Shown piece after piece: positions 18,303-29,346 of a stretch of DNA of 64,000 bases. The notes beneath the pieces are model-generated. The model saw nothing but the letters and a program-made list of their open reading frames with translations, made no database searches and had not been told where the DNA came from. How positions within the stretch are numbered: the first letter of the stretch is position 1; every line of letters begins with the position of its first letter. A program made the position numbers and the translations under genes. Location: the NCBI RefSeq assembly GCF_016859285.1, contig NC_053422.1, positions 9,301,501-9,365,500 on the forward strand, written 5' to 3'. This DNA is from Xiphias gladius. Taxonomy: Eukaryota > Chordata > Actinopteri > Istiophoriformes > Xiphiidae.

Positions 18303-19860
18303 TACTCACTGGTGTCTGCTGAGGGGAACATCCTGCTGTACAGAGAAGAAAAGGTGAAAGGAGGACCGAGTCCACCTCCACAATCTGCCACCCGTTCTGA
18401 CCGCCTCAAAACAAGCGTCCATCTCTGAACAAGTCATCAAATCGTACCGTAGTCTGTAGTCCCAAACCGTACTCGAGGACAATGTCTGAGCGACGATCGA
18501 GCTTTCTTTGTGTTACTTGAACTTCATTTAGTGATACCAAGAGTTCAACCTGCCAGATGAATGTTCTTGGTTAAAGACTAAGGGCTGTCATCAGTCTCCT
18601 TGAGTGTTAAGAGAAATTTAAATCTGTGTTGCAGTTCACACAGACGAGACAGCTCGGTCTTCTGGTTGTTTGCTCGAACTCACATTCCTCCATGGATGTG
18701 TCTGGATTTCATTGACGAAAACAAAATCATGAACAGGACCAGTATCACTTACTAAACTTGTACTTTAATGTTGTGCTTAACCACAGTGATAGTGATTCCT
18801 TCATTAGTACAAAGGAAACCTCAGAGCTACATATTCAAACTAGACTTATTTAATTGCTAAACAATATTAGATTTTTTTTTTTTTTTTACTTTTAATGTTG
18901 AGCAGCTGCAGATGGCAGGATGCTGCTGCAGGGTCTCTGATGAAGACAGAAAATATGTGATGAGTAGATGTGATTGCTATTACAGAAAAATATGCAAAGT
19001 CAAAGGTGTTAATACTTTTCATTTGATTTGTATGATAGGGTTGAGGAGTGAACTGATGTTTAATACAGTAGCACTTAATGAGCATCAGCTTATGCAAGAA
19101 AAAAAAAAATTAGAGCGCAGGGTGTCATATTCCGGTGATATTGCAAAGACAAGTTAAAAGTCTAACAAATCTGTTAATTAGCCTTTTTTTTGGACATTTT
19201 TGTCTTTGCAGAAAGTCAAATACTAAGTCTGAACATCCTTCCATGATATTATAGGCAGTGGCATCTATTCTGTCACTTGCCTTCTCTTTGCCAGCTCCAC
19301 ATCCGAACTGCGGTTTTCTCCAAATTTGAGGTTTAGTGACTTTGTCGTGCGAGGTCGGCAGCTGATCAGCAGATGAATGATTTGTGTTGTTCCAAAGATG
19401 AAGTGCAGGAGGATGCGCTCCGTGTAAATAAGCAGCCTGTGGTACAACACAAATGGACCAGCCCCTTATCAAAACCGGCTTTCAATAGAGTGTCAGCATC
19501 AAAATGGCATTGTCTTAACCGTTCAGGGTGTCAGCCTGGACAGTATGTGTACCAAAATACCAAGTGAATAATCTCCTCCTCGGCGTTTCTGCTGAATAAT
19601 CTGTTTCAAACACAGAGCGATTGTGCTTTCGTTTTCATTCTGAATCTACAGTCAGCACACAGCCACAGCTGCAGCACCAGACACACCTGCCTGCTAAACA
19701 TCTTACCATGCTCCAGGAGGTGGGCTGGAGTCATTTCATCTTTCCTGGGAGGGTGGCTATATATATTTGTGAAGGTGTTAATAATGTACTATTTACCTTT
19801 GGTTAGAACAATATTGCCACTGTGGAAAGAGTTGGAATAAATCTGAAATAATTTATTAAA
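18303..19860 (+). other. slc30a9: slc30a9 3' UTR (probable extent)
   Basis: Runs from the TAA at 18300–18302 to an AATAAA at 19836–19841. Composition is mixed with a few A/T runs. Small ORFs on both strands look like chance. A UTR of about 1.5 kb is plausible, but earlier cleavage is not excluded. Confidence 0.45.
19836..19841 (+). terminator. slc30a9: candidate slc30a9 poly(A) signal AATAAA
   Basis: Canonical hexamer in GTTGGAATAAATCTG, followed by TTTGCTTTCCTTTTCTG, a U-rich downstream region. Confidence 0.5.
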
Positions 19861-20289
19861 TTATTTTGCTTTCCTTTTCTGTCCTGGGCTTGGATTTCTT
19901 TGTTTGTTTTCTTCTACTTTAGCATTTTGCCACATGACAACAGTGATTCCTGTGTATTATGTGATTATATTATTATGGCTGCCATCGTTGCCATGTTCGG
20001 GGTCCAGTGGGAGCTCCAAGCCTCCTGCCAGGGCCGTCAACACCAAAGGAGGAATGAATGGCGCCTGTAGGTTTTTTTGGGGAAAACGCTCCACTCAAGA
20101 TCCTGACGCATTTTCGACCACATCTGGGACAGCCAGCCTCGGTTTTTTTGGATTGGGGGGGCCTGTTTCCTGGTTGAAGCTCTGCTGGTTCACCGGAATG
20201 TAGACCCAAGTCCATTAGATGGTGCAGTTGTAGGGATGAGGGAGAGAGAGTGTGGGGTGGGGGTGGGGGGCGCGCACTAGCCTGCACGC

Positions 20290-20297
20290 TGACGTCA
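20290..20297. promoter_or_regulatory. perfect cAMP-response element TGACGTCA
   Basis: Exact 8-bp palindromic CRE inside the CpG-richer block, with ATAAAAACAG directly after it. CREs near CpG-rich starts are typical of CREB/ATF targets. Whether a transcript starts here is unknown. Confidence 0.5.
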
Positions 20298-21221
20298 ATA
20301 AAAACAGTCATTTCCAACCAGTCTGCGCATTGACCGACCATTCAAAACATTACGCACAGCATCGCGGCCGGACCACGCCAGACTACTCGACTGAAATAAT
20401 TTTTCGCCGAGGCCGGAGGAGCGGAGTCAGTACGGACAAACGCCACTGCAGGTTTTTCCACCGTTGATTGTTGTCTTAGCGTTTCGGGTGTTGCGCGCGT
20501 ATCGGTGTCGTGTCTCGTCATACCATTCCCAGGTCGGTTGTGCCAGTGCCGCTGCCCATCTCATCTCCTGACACGTCTCCTCTCCTCGGAGAGAGAAAGG
20601 CTCGCTTGTGCACGTTGATTTAAAAAAAAAAAAACCGAGAAACATCCTCTGGCTGATTCGGCTCATTGTCATTAAGTAAAATTAAAAAAAAATAAAAAAG
20701 CATGCGCCGAGACGCGCCTGTCACGTCTGGAGATCACCAAACACATCTCCGGTCCTTCCGCAGCCTTCTGCACATCACGTCGCTGCTCTCGCTGGCATAA
20801 ATGAGTAGGTTTTGCAAGAGGCGTTTAAAAAAAAGAAAAAAGAAAAAGGAAACGTAGCTGCTTTTGTAGCTGACATTTTTCGATGCATGCCGTTTTCGTG
20901 TTTTGTTTTGTTGGGGTTTTTGTTGTTGTTTTTTTCATTTCCCGCAGCCTACAGAGGGGGGCGCAGTCAACCTGCACAGTTGTGGGGTCTCAGATTTTTT
21001 TTTTTTTTTTTTTTCCATGCAACCTCCCCTCCACCAACCGCAAGCCCGTGGTTACAAAAACCCCGGAACCCCATAATTCTTCCGTACGGGACCGGATTAA
21101 AGAAACGAGATTGTGTGCAGCAGTGCAATCACCTCCCGCTGCCCATGCAAAAAAAAAAACCTAACCTCATTAACCCCCTCTTTTTCAGCTTTACGCACCA
21201 TGTGCCTGTTGGCGTCTGTGC

Positions 21222-21255
21222 GTGCGTGCGTGCGTGCGTGTGTGTGTGCGTGAGC
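21222..21255 (+). repeat. (GCGT)n/(GT)n microsatellite
   Basis: Alternating GCGTGCGT then GTGTGT units. Confidence 0.85.
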
Positions 21256-21353
21256 GTTTCCGATTTTTTTTTTTTTTTTTTTCCTTTTCTAAAAAATCAA
21301 CATGGTTGCTTTGTCAGTCACCACTACACGAGCATCTAGAACAATCGAGGTGG

Positions 21354-21386
21354 TGTGTGTGCGTGTGTGTGTGTGTGTGTGTGTGA
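21354..21386 (+). repeat. (GT)n microsatellite
   Basis: GTGTGTGTGCGTGTGTG continuing as GT dinucleotides. Confidence 0.9.
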
Positions 21387-21405
21387 GATGGCAGGAGAAG
21401 TCTTC

Positions 21406-21495
21406 ATGGCGGATGAGCGTCAGCATCAGCATCGTCCTCGCCGCCGCCACCATCACCACCACCACCACCATCACCACCCTGCTCTACGCTTTTAG
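21406..21495 (+). other. mini-ORF encoding a His-run peptide (29 codons)
   Basis: ATG to TAG encodes a short peptide starting MADERQHQHRPRRR, followed by ten consecutive histidines and PALRF. It sits in the CpG-richer block and arises from a CAC/CAT trinucleotide repeat. It could be a leader ORF or chance. Confidence 0.2.
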
Positions 21496-22070
21496 CCTCT
21501 TTACAGTGCTGCCTTGTCTTCTCACGTTCAAGCAGCATTGTACAGGGCTATGACGGCGTAGAGAGCTGAGCTGCTCGGCCGCTACGTTTCCCTGACCCCT
21601 CGGACGGCAGCCGACAGATGACATCATCCGCTAAAAACACCCCAAAAAAAAACCAAAAACAAAACAAAAAAGAAAAATCTGCAGGACCCTGCTGGAAACA
21701 GAGTGACTTGGTCTTGTGATTTCCACGCCGAGGCAAGTCAGACACCGAAATGTTCTGCCTGTTGTGGTTGAAAGAAAAACTGGGACACTCGAAGTTCTCC
21801 TCTGGCTGAGTTATTCCGGGCCGCCCTGCGTCCTTTAGCGGCCAGGACATCATTGAACCGGTTAGTGAGGCTGCACTGCGCTCACTTCTGGATCGGCCCC
21901 GGTTTTTTTTTTGCATCTCGGTGCATTGGAGGCACGGAGCCAAAAAAAAAAAACATGCCCGGCTCTCCGTGAGAAATCCGGAAGCTTTGCCCGGACACGA
22001 GCATCTCCAGAATCATTTCAGACTCTTCCCACGATCCGGATGGAACGATATTGTATTTGCTGGGTGACAA

Positions 22071-23275
22071 AATTAAATAGATTTGTTAATCCATTTCCCA
22101 AATTGCGAACCTGCAACTCTGTTTTCCAAAGATGGTTACCACAAAGGACACACTGTGCCTCCTCCCTCAGTTTGTATTTGGGTCTTAGTTAAAAATGTCA
22201 TTATTAGTTATATTGCTGTATCTTAGACCTACAGCAATTAGTCATAATTTAGGCCCTCGCATTGTGGTCATTTCACGACCTCACATTTGCTCTAGGATCT
22301 TGTGATGGAGATTTTTCTCTGTTTTTTTTTTTTTTTGGGGCAAGATAATCCATCGATTTAATCTGGGAAATAATCAGCAGATCAGCCAAAACTGAAAGTA
22401 ATCCTTAGTTGGAGCCGCAGGATATATTTATTTTTTCATACAGGAGGAGCAAGGGGGTTATGTCGTTTCTGGCTATTCGGATTTGAAAGTTGAGAAACAG
22501 GTTAAAAATCTTTTTTTTTTATGGTGCAGCAGACAGAATTTGTTTTTTAAGTTTTTCTGGAAATATCTTAAGAACTGCAGTGAGTCTTGTTAAACAACTT
22601 TCTGGGCTTTACAAAAAGATCCCCGGGTAATTATTTTTCAGATAATCGGACGTGTAGCTCCGGGACTTGAATGCAATGATAATACACGACCGGCACGGAC
22701 TGGGGCTGTTACTGAACAGGCCACTGAGCGTGATTGTGCGTACGTCTTCTGAGAGACCATACATATATAAAGAACTATTAAAACATCTAAAATTAATTTG
22801 ATTCCCTTGATTTATTTGAATTTAAGTGTGGGCCTGTCGTACTTTCCTATAAATGTTACGTTTTTATGTCAGGTTTGACGGATGTTGGGTGCTCCACTGT
22901 GAACAAAGATCCAGTTTCAGGCCTTCCACTGGTTGCAAACTGAGCCCCTTTGACTTTCCCTCTCTGTCCCGAGTGTCCGTTATCCTTAACTCTGTCTGAT
23001 GTGGGATTAGTAATGAGAGCACGGTTAATGAAGGAGCCTCCTCGCTCATTCTTTAACAAGCTTAAGTTCACCGGAGGTGGGGCCAGCGCGTGGCTCCTCC
23101 GTGCACAGACGTGTCCGCAGACCCGGACAGACACTTTTTAAATGGGAAAAATCTACCGGGAGAAAACGGATCTTTTTTTGCTTTAGATCATAATCAATTA
23201 CCATATTCAAATCACGCATTAGATGGAGATTCAATATACCCATAGCATCGATACAAAATCCACAGATTCACAGAT
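22071..23275. other. intergenic DNA before grxcr1
   Basis: Mixed AT-rich sequence. A fragment of the CGATTAATCGATTA-type repeat probably lies at 22335–22424 (GATAATCCATCGATTTAATC up to TTAGTTGGAGCCGCAGG). Nothing else recognised. Confidence 0.5.
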
Positions 23276-23285
23276 TTTATTTATT
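23276..23285 (-). terminator. grxcr1: grxcr1 poly(A) signals (two overlapping)
   Basis: On the minus strand AATAAA occurs at 23276–23281 and 23280–23285, about 180 bases after the grxcr1 stop codon, in a T/A-rich region. Confidence 0.55.
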
Positions 23286-23466
23286 ACAAATTCCTTTTTT
23301 TATTTATCTATTTTTCTATTATTTTTATTTTTTTTTAACTAACAATGGCCATGGAAGAAGAGTCCTGCCGTGTTTCATTACGCTGGCTGTGCTGCAGTCC
23401 AGTTCGGGGTCCTGTGTAAGGGCCCAGAGATGGAAGTGAGGATGTTGGGTCAGGCACGTTACGTCC

Positions 23467-26400
23467 TCACTGGCTGCAGCTCACGCAGGGCTGCAGACCA
23501 TTCTCGTTGCAAGAAGTGCACTTTAGGGCTTTGAAGGAATCCGTAAAGCAGTTGCGATATACGGACATCTTGCTGCCATGGCACATTGGGCACGGGATGA
23601 AGGCAAAGCCCCCACAGGTCTGGCACGTCTGGGGATGCTGTACCCTCTAGGGAAATGCATAGATTATATTTTTCACATAAGATTATCAAACATTAGGCAA
23701 TGACAGCCAAAATATCTTCATGTGTAACACAAACTGTTTTCTCTCTCTCCCAATTTTTTTTTTTTTTTGGATTTACAAGGTTTTTAAATCATCTTAATTT
23801 GGTCTGAATGACTAACTTTAAACTTAAAGTCTAAATTAGTAGTTTCGTAGTTTCTCTGGCTTTGCTGAAAGCTAGATGAGAAGGTCAATACCACGCTCAC
23901 GTCCGTACAGTAAATATGAAATGACAGCGAGCAGCCGGTGGGCTTAGCTTAGCGTAATGACTGGAAACAGGTGGAGACAGCTGTTTTCTTACCTTTGGAC
24001 CTCTGTCCAAAGGTAAGAAAATGGGTGCACCAGCACTCCTAAAGCTCACTAATGAACACGTGATATCTAAGGTATTCAATCTGTACAAAAACTGAAGTGT
24101 AAAAGCGACAAGTTGTGGTTTTGTGGGGGGTTATGTAGTGGACTATTTCTTGGCTGCGAGCGGTTACAGTTTACTCCCTTGGGGTCTCGTGTTCACCTTG
24201 AGGTTGCCAGGACACCGGCAACTCCGGAGATTCCAGAAAGTCACTGTAGCACGTATGCTGCTTTGAAGTTTTATCGATCCGATCGCAATCGAGTAAGAAA
24301 AACTGCTCAAGTCAGCCGCTTGAGTTGTGATTCCAAGTCAGAGAGTCAGAGACGCTGGGGCTTGTGTCTCCTACTTGGTGAGATCCACAGAACATTCATA
24401 ACACTGCATAATCAGCTAGCCTAATTTAAGCTACTTAAATCATGTGATCACAAGGCCAGCAGTGAGGCCGACCACGTGTCAACACCCCCATCTTGGAATA
24501 AAATGAGGTTTTTTTCTTTTTCCCATTTAATCAACATTGCATGAATGCAGCATTAACCCCCAATAAAACCACAATTTTTCCATTTTTACACTTTGGTTTC
24601 TGCATCGATTACACAAACAAGATATTGTATATAACGAAGTCTATATAACCGTGAGTTTTGGAGGTACATGTGGTAGATGTATTTTGTTGATTTTGGACAG
24701 AGCCAGGCTAGCTGGTTCCCTCTGTTTCCAGTCTTTGTGCTAAGCTAAGCTAGCGATCTCCCTGCCGTAGCTTCATATTTAGCAGAGAGACGAGAGTGAT
24801 GTCGATCTTCCCATCTGACTCTTGGCAAGAAAGCAGGTAAGCATATTTTTCAAAATGTGGGATTTTTTTTGGTGTATAACTCTGCAGATATACCGCAAAC
24901 ACACACTAGAGCCATGTTGTTGGCCTGTTCTGGGCTGATTGGTGAATGCGTGACCTTTCAGAGCTGCATACCTCTTTAATTGCCTGCAGTGACTGGGATG
25001 CATGGCCTGAATGTCATCACTCTGCTTTGTGTTCAGTCATGAGGACTTTTTTTGGGTCTAAACTCCAAATTAAAGCCGAGGCCTGAGAAAGGGCCGGTGC
25101 TTGTGTGACTGAAGTTGCTGCAGCTCAGTGTAAAACATAAAAATAGTCTACACAATCTCAGTTTGTGCCACAGAGCGACGTGCTCTGCGTTGGTGGGTTT
25201 CAACAAATGTGTTGGAAGCAGAATCAATAACAAGCCCTCCATTATTGATGGTCACTTATCGATGCGCATGCATCTTTAACATTGCAGTTTGGTCATGTTT
25301 TATTGATGACATGACTAGTGAGGGGAAATGACTGCTCCTGTTTGCATTGTATTCATCCTAGTGGCTTTGGACTAACACTAAGCGTTAATATTATATGTGC
25401 TACAAAGGATACATGACATTGTTCAGTAAATCTAACAGGAAATGTGTGAATAATAAGACATCAGTATGTGTCAAATCACGTGGTCGGTTATTCATAGTGT
25501 GATTTCAAAGGTAAACTCCGGGAAAAACCGACCTCAATTTTTGTCAGAAGATCTTGAAGCTCTCCTGATTCATTCATGCAGAGTATTTTCTCAGCACCCT
25601 GCAAAACAAGTTAAAAGCCCAAATTCAATAGTTAGTCAACTCAGTGTGGGATGTACAAGATATTGACATCAGATATCATAAGGTAGCATTACTAACAACT
25701 GACCCCAAGGTAGTGTCCATCAATGAACACGACTGGTAATGAAGGAGGTTCGCCCACACGCTTGCACCGATCATCCAACTCCCTCCCGTACTCGCTGTCC
25801 AGGGCGATGTTCTTCTCCACAAACTTCACCCTGTGGTTCTGGAAAATCTTTCTGACCAGCTCGCAGCGCTCAAAGGTGGTCCTCACCACACGGAAACTCG
25901 TCGTGTAGATCACAATCCGCCCAAACTCAAGCGATAACTCCATCTACGAGGGAGAAAACACAAGGTTTCCTTTAATATCTGCGTTTTTCACTTGCCTTTT
26001 CTATTGGTTTCTACCCATAAGGTTCAGATTAACTATGTTAAGATGCTTCCCGGCGGCAGCACGATGCAGAATATGACATGAAATCTAAGTAGGCACCATA
26101 CATATCATTAAGAGAAGCATAGTCACATTGTTACATAGTAGTATTACTAGTAGTATCAGTACTGATGGTAGAATTTTTACACACTTTACAGTCTCTATTC
26201 TTATGTTTGACAAACCCAAAATAAAAGGTTCCTGTTCTTGAATCAATACTCTTTGAAGTTGCAAGGTCAAGGTTAAAATTAGTCAAAGCGATACTGAACC
26301 AAAATGTTAAGAACAAAGATAGTATCCATTTTACATGGTAAAAATGATAAAAAAAAAAAAAAATCTTTTCAAAAGTTCTGTATGCAGTCCTGTTATAAAT

Positions 26401-28005
26401 TAAGCACAGTATGACAGTGATACTTGGCCCTAAAAAACTTTACACTCACAGATTTGTGAGGCTAACAACGATCAGATCAACCAAATGACTTCCCAAAATA
26501 CGGTAACCACACCCTTCCCAGGCCTGTGTTTGGGTGGCTGTGTGTTACTATTAGGTCATGACTTATAAACTCTGTATAAAAGGTGCCTTATTAGAAGTGC
26601 TACCACAGGTTTTAACCATTTTACAACACGTTATGTATTATCTGCACAGCTTTCAAGAAATTCCCCAAAATATATCATAGATTTTTATACTTTAAATGCA
26701 TTCATCCTCTCTTCCAGGCAGCTTCCTTTGGTTTCAATTTATTTCAACAGAGTTTTGAAATCAATTTACTGCACAGAGAGTCTAAAATTACTTGAGATAC
26801 TGTAGTTAGTCCATTCAATTTTTTATATTTGTCAAAGTTATGTTTTTATTGAACGCTGTTGCTGGTGGAAGTGTGGATTGAGTCGATAGCTCTGCACAGC
26901 ATCACCATGCAGTGATAAATACATTATTTAATTATTAAAACCACACGTTCATTGTGTTGGAATAAATCTACCTCAAGCAAGTAAGACGAAAGCATTCGGA
27001 AAATGTGAGAGGCATTGGCATAACAATTGGTCATCATGTAAGGTGATTTTTAAATTGACAAAACCTCCAGAAACATCCAAGTTTTCCTTTGGGACCAGAC
27101 CACACTGCTTCACCTTGATAAGCATTTAAACGTCACCCTAAAAGAAAAGATAATCTCACTTAATCATGATGAGAAGCTTTATCTAGTCCACAGTGACGCT
27201 GTGTCTCCACCTAATACCACTCAGCAGAGAGACAGTTTCTTCAACATGACCTTATATGTTACCTTTGCATCAGCATACGGGCCAAGACTTACATCAGAAT
27301 AACAAACAGTCCTTTTTGCAAGGTTTCTAGAAAGAATTCATTAACCTGATTAGTTTCTCTTGAAACTCTTAACGAAATGCATCATTAATCTTTAATTGCT
27401 CTGTGACCTTGTCCTCTATTGTGAGCTTTTATCCCAGTCACACACCTACATGTAGCGCCTACCTGTAACTAGACTTGAGGACAGGGTCTCAAACTGAGGG
27501 GAACAAGAGCTGAAACCATTCGCAAAGAAAAAAAAAAAAGGGGGTTTATGAAACACATCATATTACACAGACAAGACTGAGCCCAACCAGATTTACTTAC
27601 ACTGTTGGAGCTGGGAAGGTTTTCAAACAGCGTCTGACCTGCGCTGACTTTGTGCTTGACCCCCCTCACAGTCCCATTTTTACTGAGTATGTTGACCCGC
27701 TTGGTGGTGAACATCCAGTCCTTGGTGGCCCCAGCGTACATGAGCAGATCATCCGGCTCGCTCTCACTGTCATCCAGCTCCGAGCCCAGGTAGCCGTACG
27801 GGTGCCCGTGCGCGTCTCCACTTGTAGAGGGTGTACTGGCCCGTTCGGCGTCAGAGCTGCTGGTGCAGTCAGAATCCAGGGAGTCTGAAGGCCCCTCATC
27901 CTTGAACATCTCCTTCAGCACCCGGCCGCTGTTCCCCGAAGCCACGCGGAACCTCACTCGCTTCTGTGGCTTCTCCTGCCCTTCCGTCAGCATCGTCCCC
28001 TCCAT
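23467..28005 (-). CDS. grxcr1: glutaredoxin domain-containing cysteine-rich protein 1, complete
   Basis: Hair-bundle protein of inner-ear hair cells, needed for normal stereocilia size; human mutations cause DFNB25 deafness. Exons on the minus strand: 28005–27601 (135 codons), 25943–25704 (80), 25598–25533 (22) and 23646–23467 (59 plus TGA), all phase 0. Total 296 residues; human is about 290. Exon 1 has a basic start ([20 protein letters not shown]), a Ser/Asp-rich acidic stretch and the conserved [19 protein letters not shown] end (here [15 protein letters not shown]). Exon 2 carries the glutaredoxin-like fold ([33 protein letters not shown]), exon 3 [18 protein letters not shown], and exon 4 four CxxC pairs (CQTC, CPMC, CTSC, CVSC). 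The usual glutaredoxin CPYC is replaced by TTSFRV, so redox catalysis is unlikely. Exons 3 and 4 lie in frames easily missed by ORF scans. Intact. Confidence 0.96.
23862..24255 (+). repeat. TTAGCTTAGC-family interspersed repeat, copy in grxcr1 intron 3
   Basis: Contains GGGCTTAGCTTAGCG, GACTGGAAACAGG, CTCACTAATGAACACG and ACAAGTTGTGGTTTTGTGGG, ending GATTCCAGAAAGTCACTGTAG-like sequence (in part). This matches a repeat I recognise from teleosts. An inverted relative lies at 24575–24865. Confidence 0.7.
23984..24021. repeat. perfect 17-bp inverted repeat, 4-nt loop
   Basis: Arm 23984–24000 (TTTTCTTACCTTTGGAC), loop CTCT, arm 24005–24021 its exact reverse complement. It sits inside the repeat at 23862–24255, at the point where the usual GTCCAAAGGTAA segment occurs once. 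Confidence 0.9.
24575..24865 (-). repeat. TTAGCTTAGC-family repeat, inverted copy in grxcr1 intron 3
   Basis: Reads in the opposite sense to 23862–24255: TTTACACTTTGGTTTCTGCA, GACAGAGCCAGGCTAGCTGG, TGCTAAGCTAAGCTAGCG, CTTGGCAAGAAAGCAGGTAA. The pair forms a large inverted arrangement separated by about 320 bases. Confidence 0.65.
25944..27600 (-). other. grxcr1: grxcr1 intron 1: nothing recognised
   Basis: AT-rich intron with normal splice ends (donor GTAAGT at 27600, acceptor CTCGTAG at 25944). A poly-A run lies near 26350. No repeats or ORFs that I can name. Confidence 0.5.
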
Positions 28006-28613
28006 TGCAAACCCTATGCTACATTACATGGTCTACAACACTGCAGTGTAGCTCCTTGCTTCTCATTCAGAGGTAAGCACGCAGCTCAGACACACTGTTT
28101 TGTTTGCCATGGATTACACCACGTTTAATCCTCGCCATTTGAACAGATCTAAAAACAGCTGAGAGCCTGTAAACTGCCTTACAGTCAGACTCACACTGCT
28201 TATAAATAATACACGAATTCCTACCATGGCAACCTAGCAAGCTAATCTCAAGTAAAATGATAGTTGTCTTTGAATTATTCATCACAGTTTACACAGTTTT
28301 CACCAAAGCTTTGATAGGAGACTTTTAATGGCCTGACTTCATATCCTTTAATCAAACAAACAAAACATCTCCCTCTCTTGGGATAAGATGACAGCCCCCG
28401 CTGTGATGCAAAAACAGCGTCTGCATCAGCCACAAAATCGAATTATATTGTTAATGAGGTTTTTCATTTAAAACAAAAATGAATGAATGAATGAATGAGT
28501 GATTAAAATCTCACACTGCTGAATACCCCACAGCTACTCAGCTCTTAGGGCACACCACAAACAAACACAAACATAAACCTAAACCTTTGCCTTACATCGT
28601 GTTTAACCACAGC

Positions 28614-29346
28614 AGTGGCAATGTCAATCCATCTCAGGGGCTATTGGGTGGACTGTAGTGAAGCTTTGTACAGACGTTCGTGGTTCCCAGAGGATGAAGC
28701 CTCTTTAGTTAAGTCTGCGGTGGCAATTTCTGTTAAATGAGGCAGTTAGAGTCAACTCTTGACTTTCTGTAAGGTTAATTCAGCATCTGCAGATGGTCTC
28801 AGAGATCAATGTAATGTAACTGTAATTTTCCATTCTAAGTCCTAACCTTTCCTCTTGCACCGCCAGCAGGTCAAAGTCTTCACTAATCCGGTGCAATATC
28901 TCAAGATTTACTTGTGGGATTGGCAGAAAATTTTGTGCGGACATTCATGAGAATATCAGAGTAGGGGCGTCGCTCTCTGTCTTCGAGAATCTCTAACACT
29001 CCCCATCCAGCCTGGCTAGCGCTTACTGTGCACTTTCGGTGCACTTCTTTACCTGATCCCCTTGCACTCTGTTTTAAATAGATCTAACACTTAGCCCTCA
29101 CTTCGAGGTCTCCTACGTTACTGAAGCTTTAGTGTTTAGTGTCCCTCACATGTAGATCGCTTTGGATAAAAGCGTCTGTCGAATGAATAAATGTAAATGT
29201 AAATGTAAATGTCATCATCCCAAGACAATGAATCCTAATAACTTTGTTGAGCCCACAACTTTTCATTCAGTGCCATCACCATGTCAGAATTTCAGTTTGT
29301 CCATCCCTTTGGTTTATGACCAAACGCCTGGAATCCTCAAAGAGCA
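28614..29346 (+). repeat. interspersed repeat (GACATTCATG family), split by an insertion
   Basis: Pieces of a fish repeat recur here: CAGTGGCAATGTCAATCC, GGTCAAAGTCTTCACT, ATATCTCAAGATTTAC and GCGGACATTCATGAG before about 28957, then TGAATCCTAATAACTTTG and TTTGGTTTATGACCAAACGC from about 29229. The family is found complete at 44803–45380. The gap holds another element (28960–29212). Confidence 0.6.
28960..29212 (+). mobile_element. retroelement 3' tail inserted in the repeat above
   Basis: Ends with ATCGCTTTGGATAAAAGCGT, then CTGTCGAATGAATAAATG and four TAAATG-type units, a 3' tail pattern typical of fish LINE/SINE families. No ORF is present, so it is a short non-autonomous or truncated copy. 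The exact family is not assigned. Confidence 0.55.

Larger units (their letters stand above)
20200..22070. promoter_or_regulatory. GC/CpG-richer block, possible orphan promoter or leader
   Basis: Between slc30a9 and grxcr1 the sequence becomes richer in CG dinucleotides (GCATCGCGGCCGGACCACGC near 20361; CGAGGCCGGAGGAGCGGAG near 20409). A perfect CRE, TGACGTCA, lies at 20290–20297, followed at once by ATAAAA. Downstream are several short ATG ORFs, for example 32 codons at 20702–20800. I searched all frames for conserved proteins and recognised none. It may be the 5' end of a non-coding RNA or of a gene whose coding exons are elsewhere, or a remnant of a lost gene. Confidence 0.35.

Noticed and set aside
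20812..21339. 175-codon plus-strand ORF in the CpG-richer block
   Set aside because: Made largely of translated homopolymers and GT microsatellite (Lys, Phe and Cys/Val runs). Not protein-like.
21548..21943. 131-codon minus-strand ORF
   Set aside because: Low-complexity Phe and Lys runs from poly-A/T, no domain, no start context or splice support.
27469..28005. Reading grxcr1 exon 1 through to codon 178
   Set aside because: A GTAAGT donor occurs after codon 135, and the next exon continues the family sequence in phase 0. The extra 43 codons are intron.
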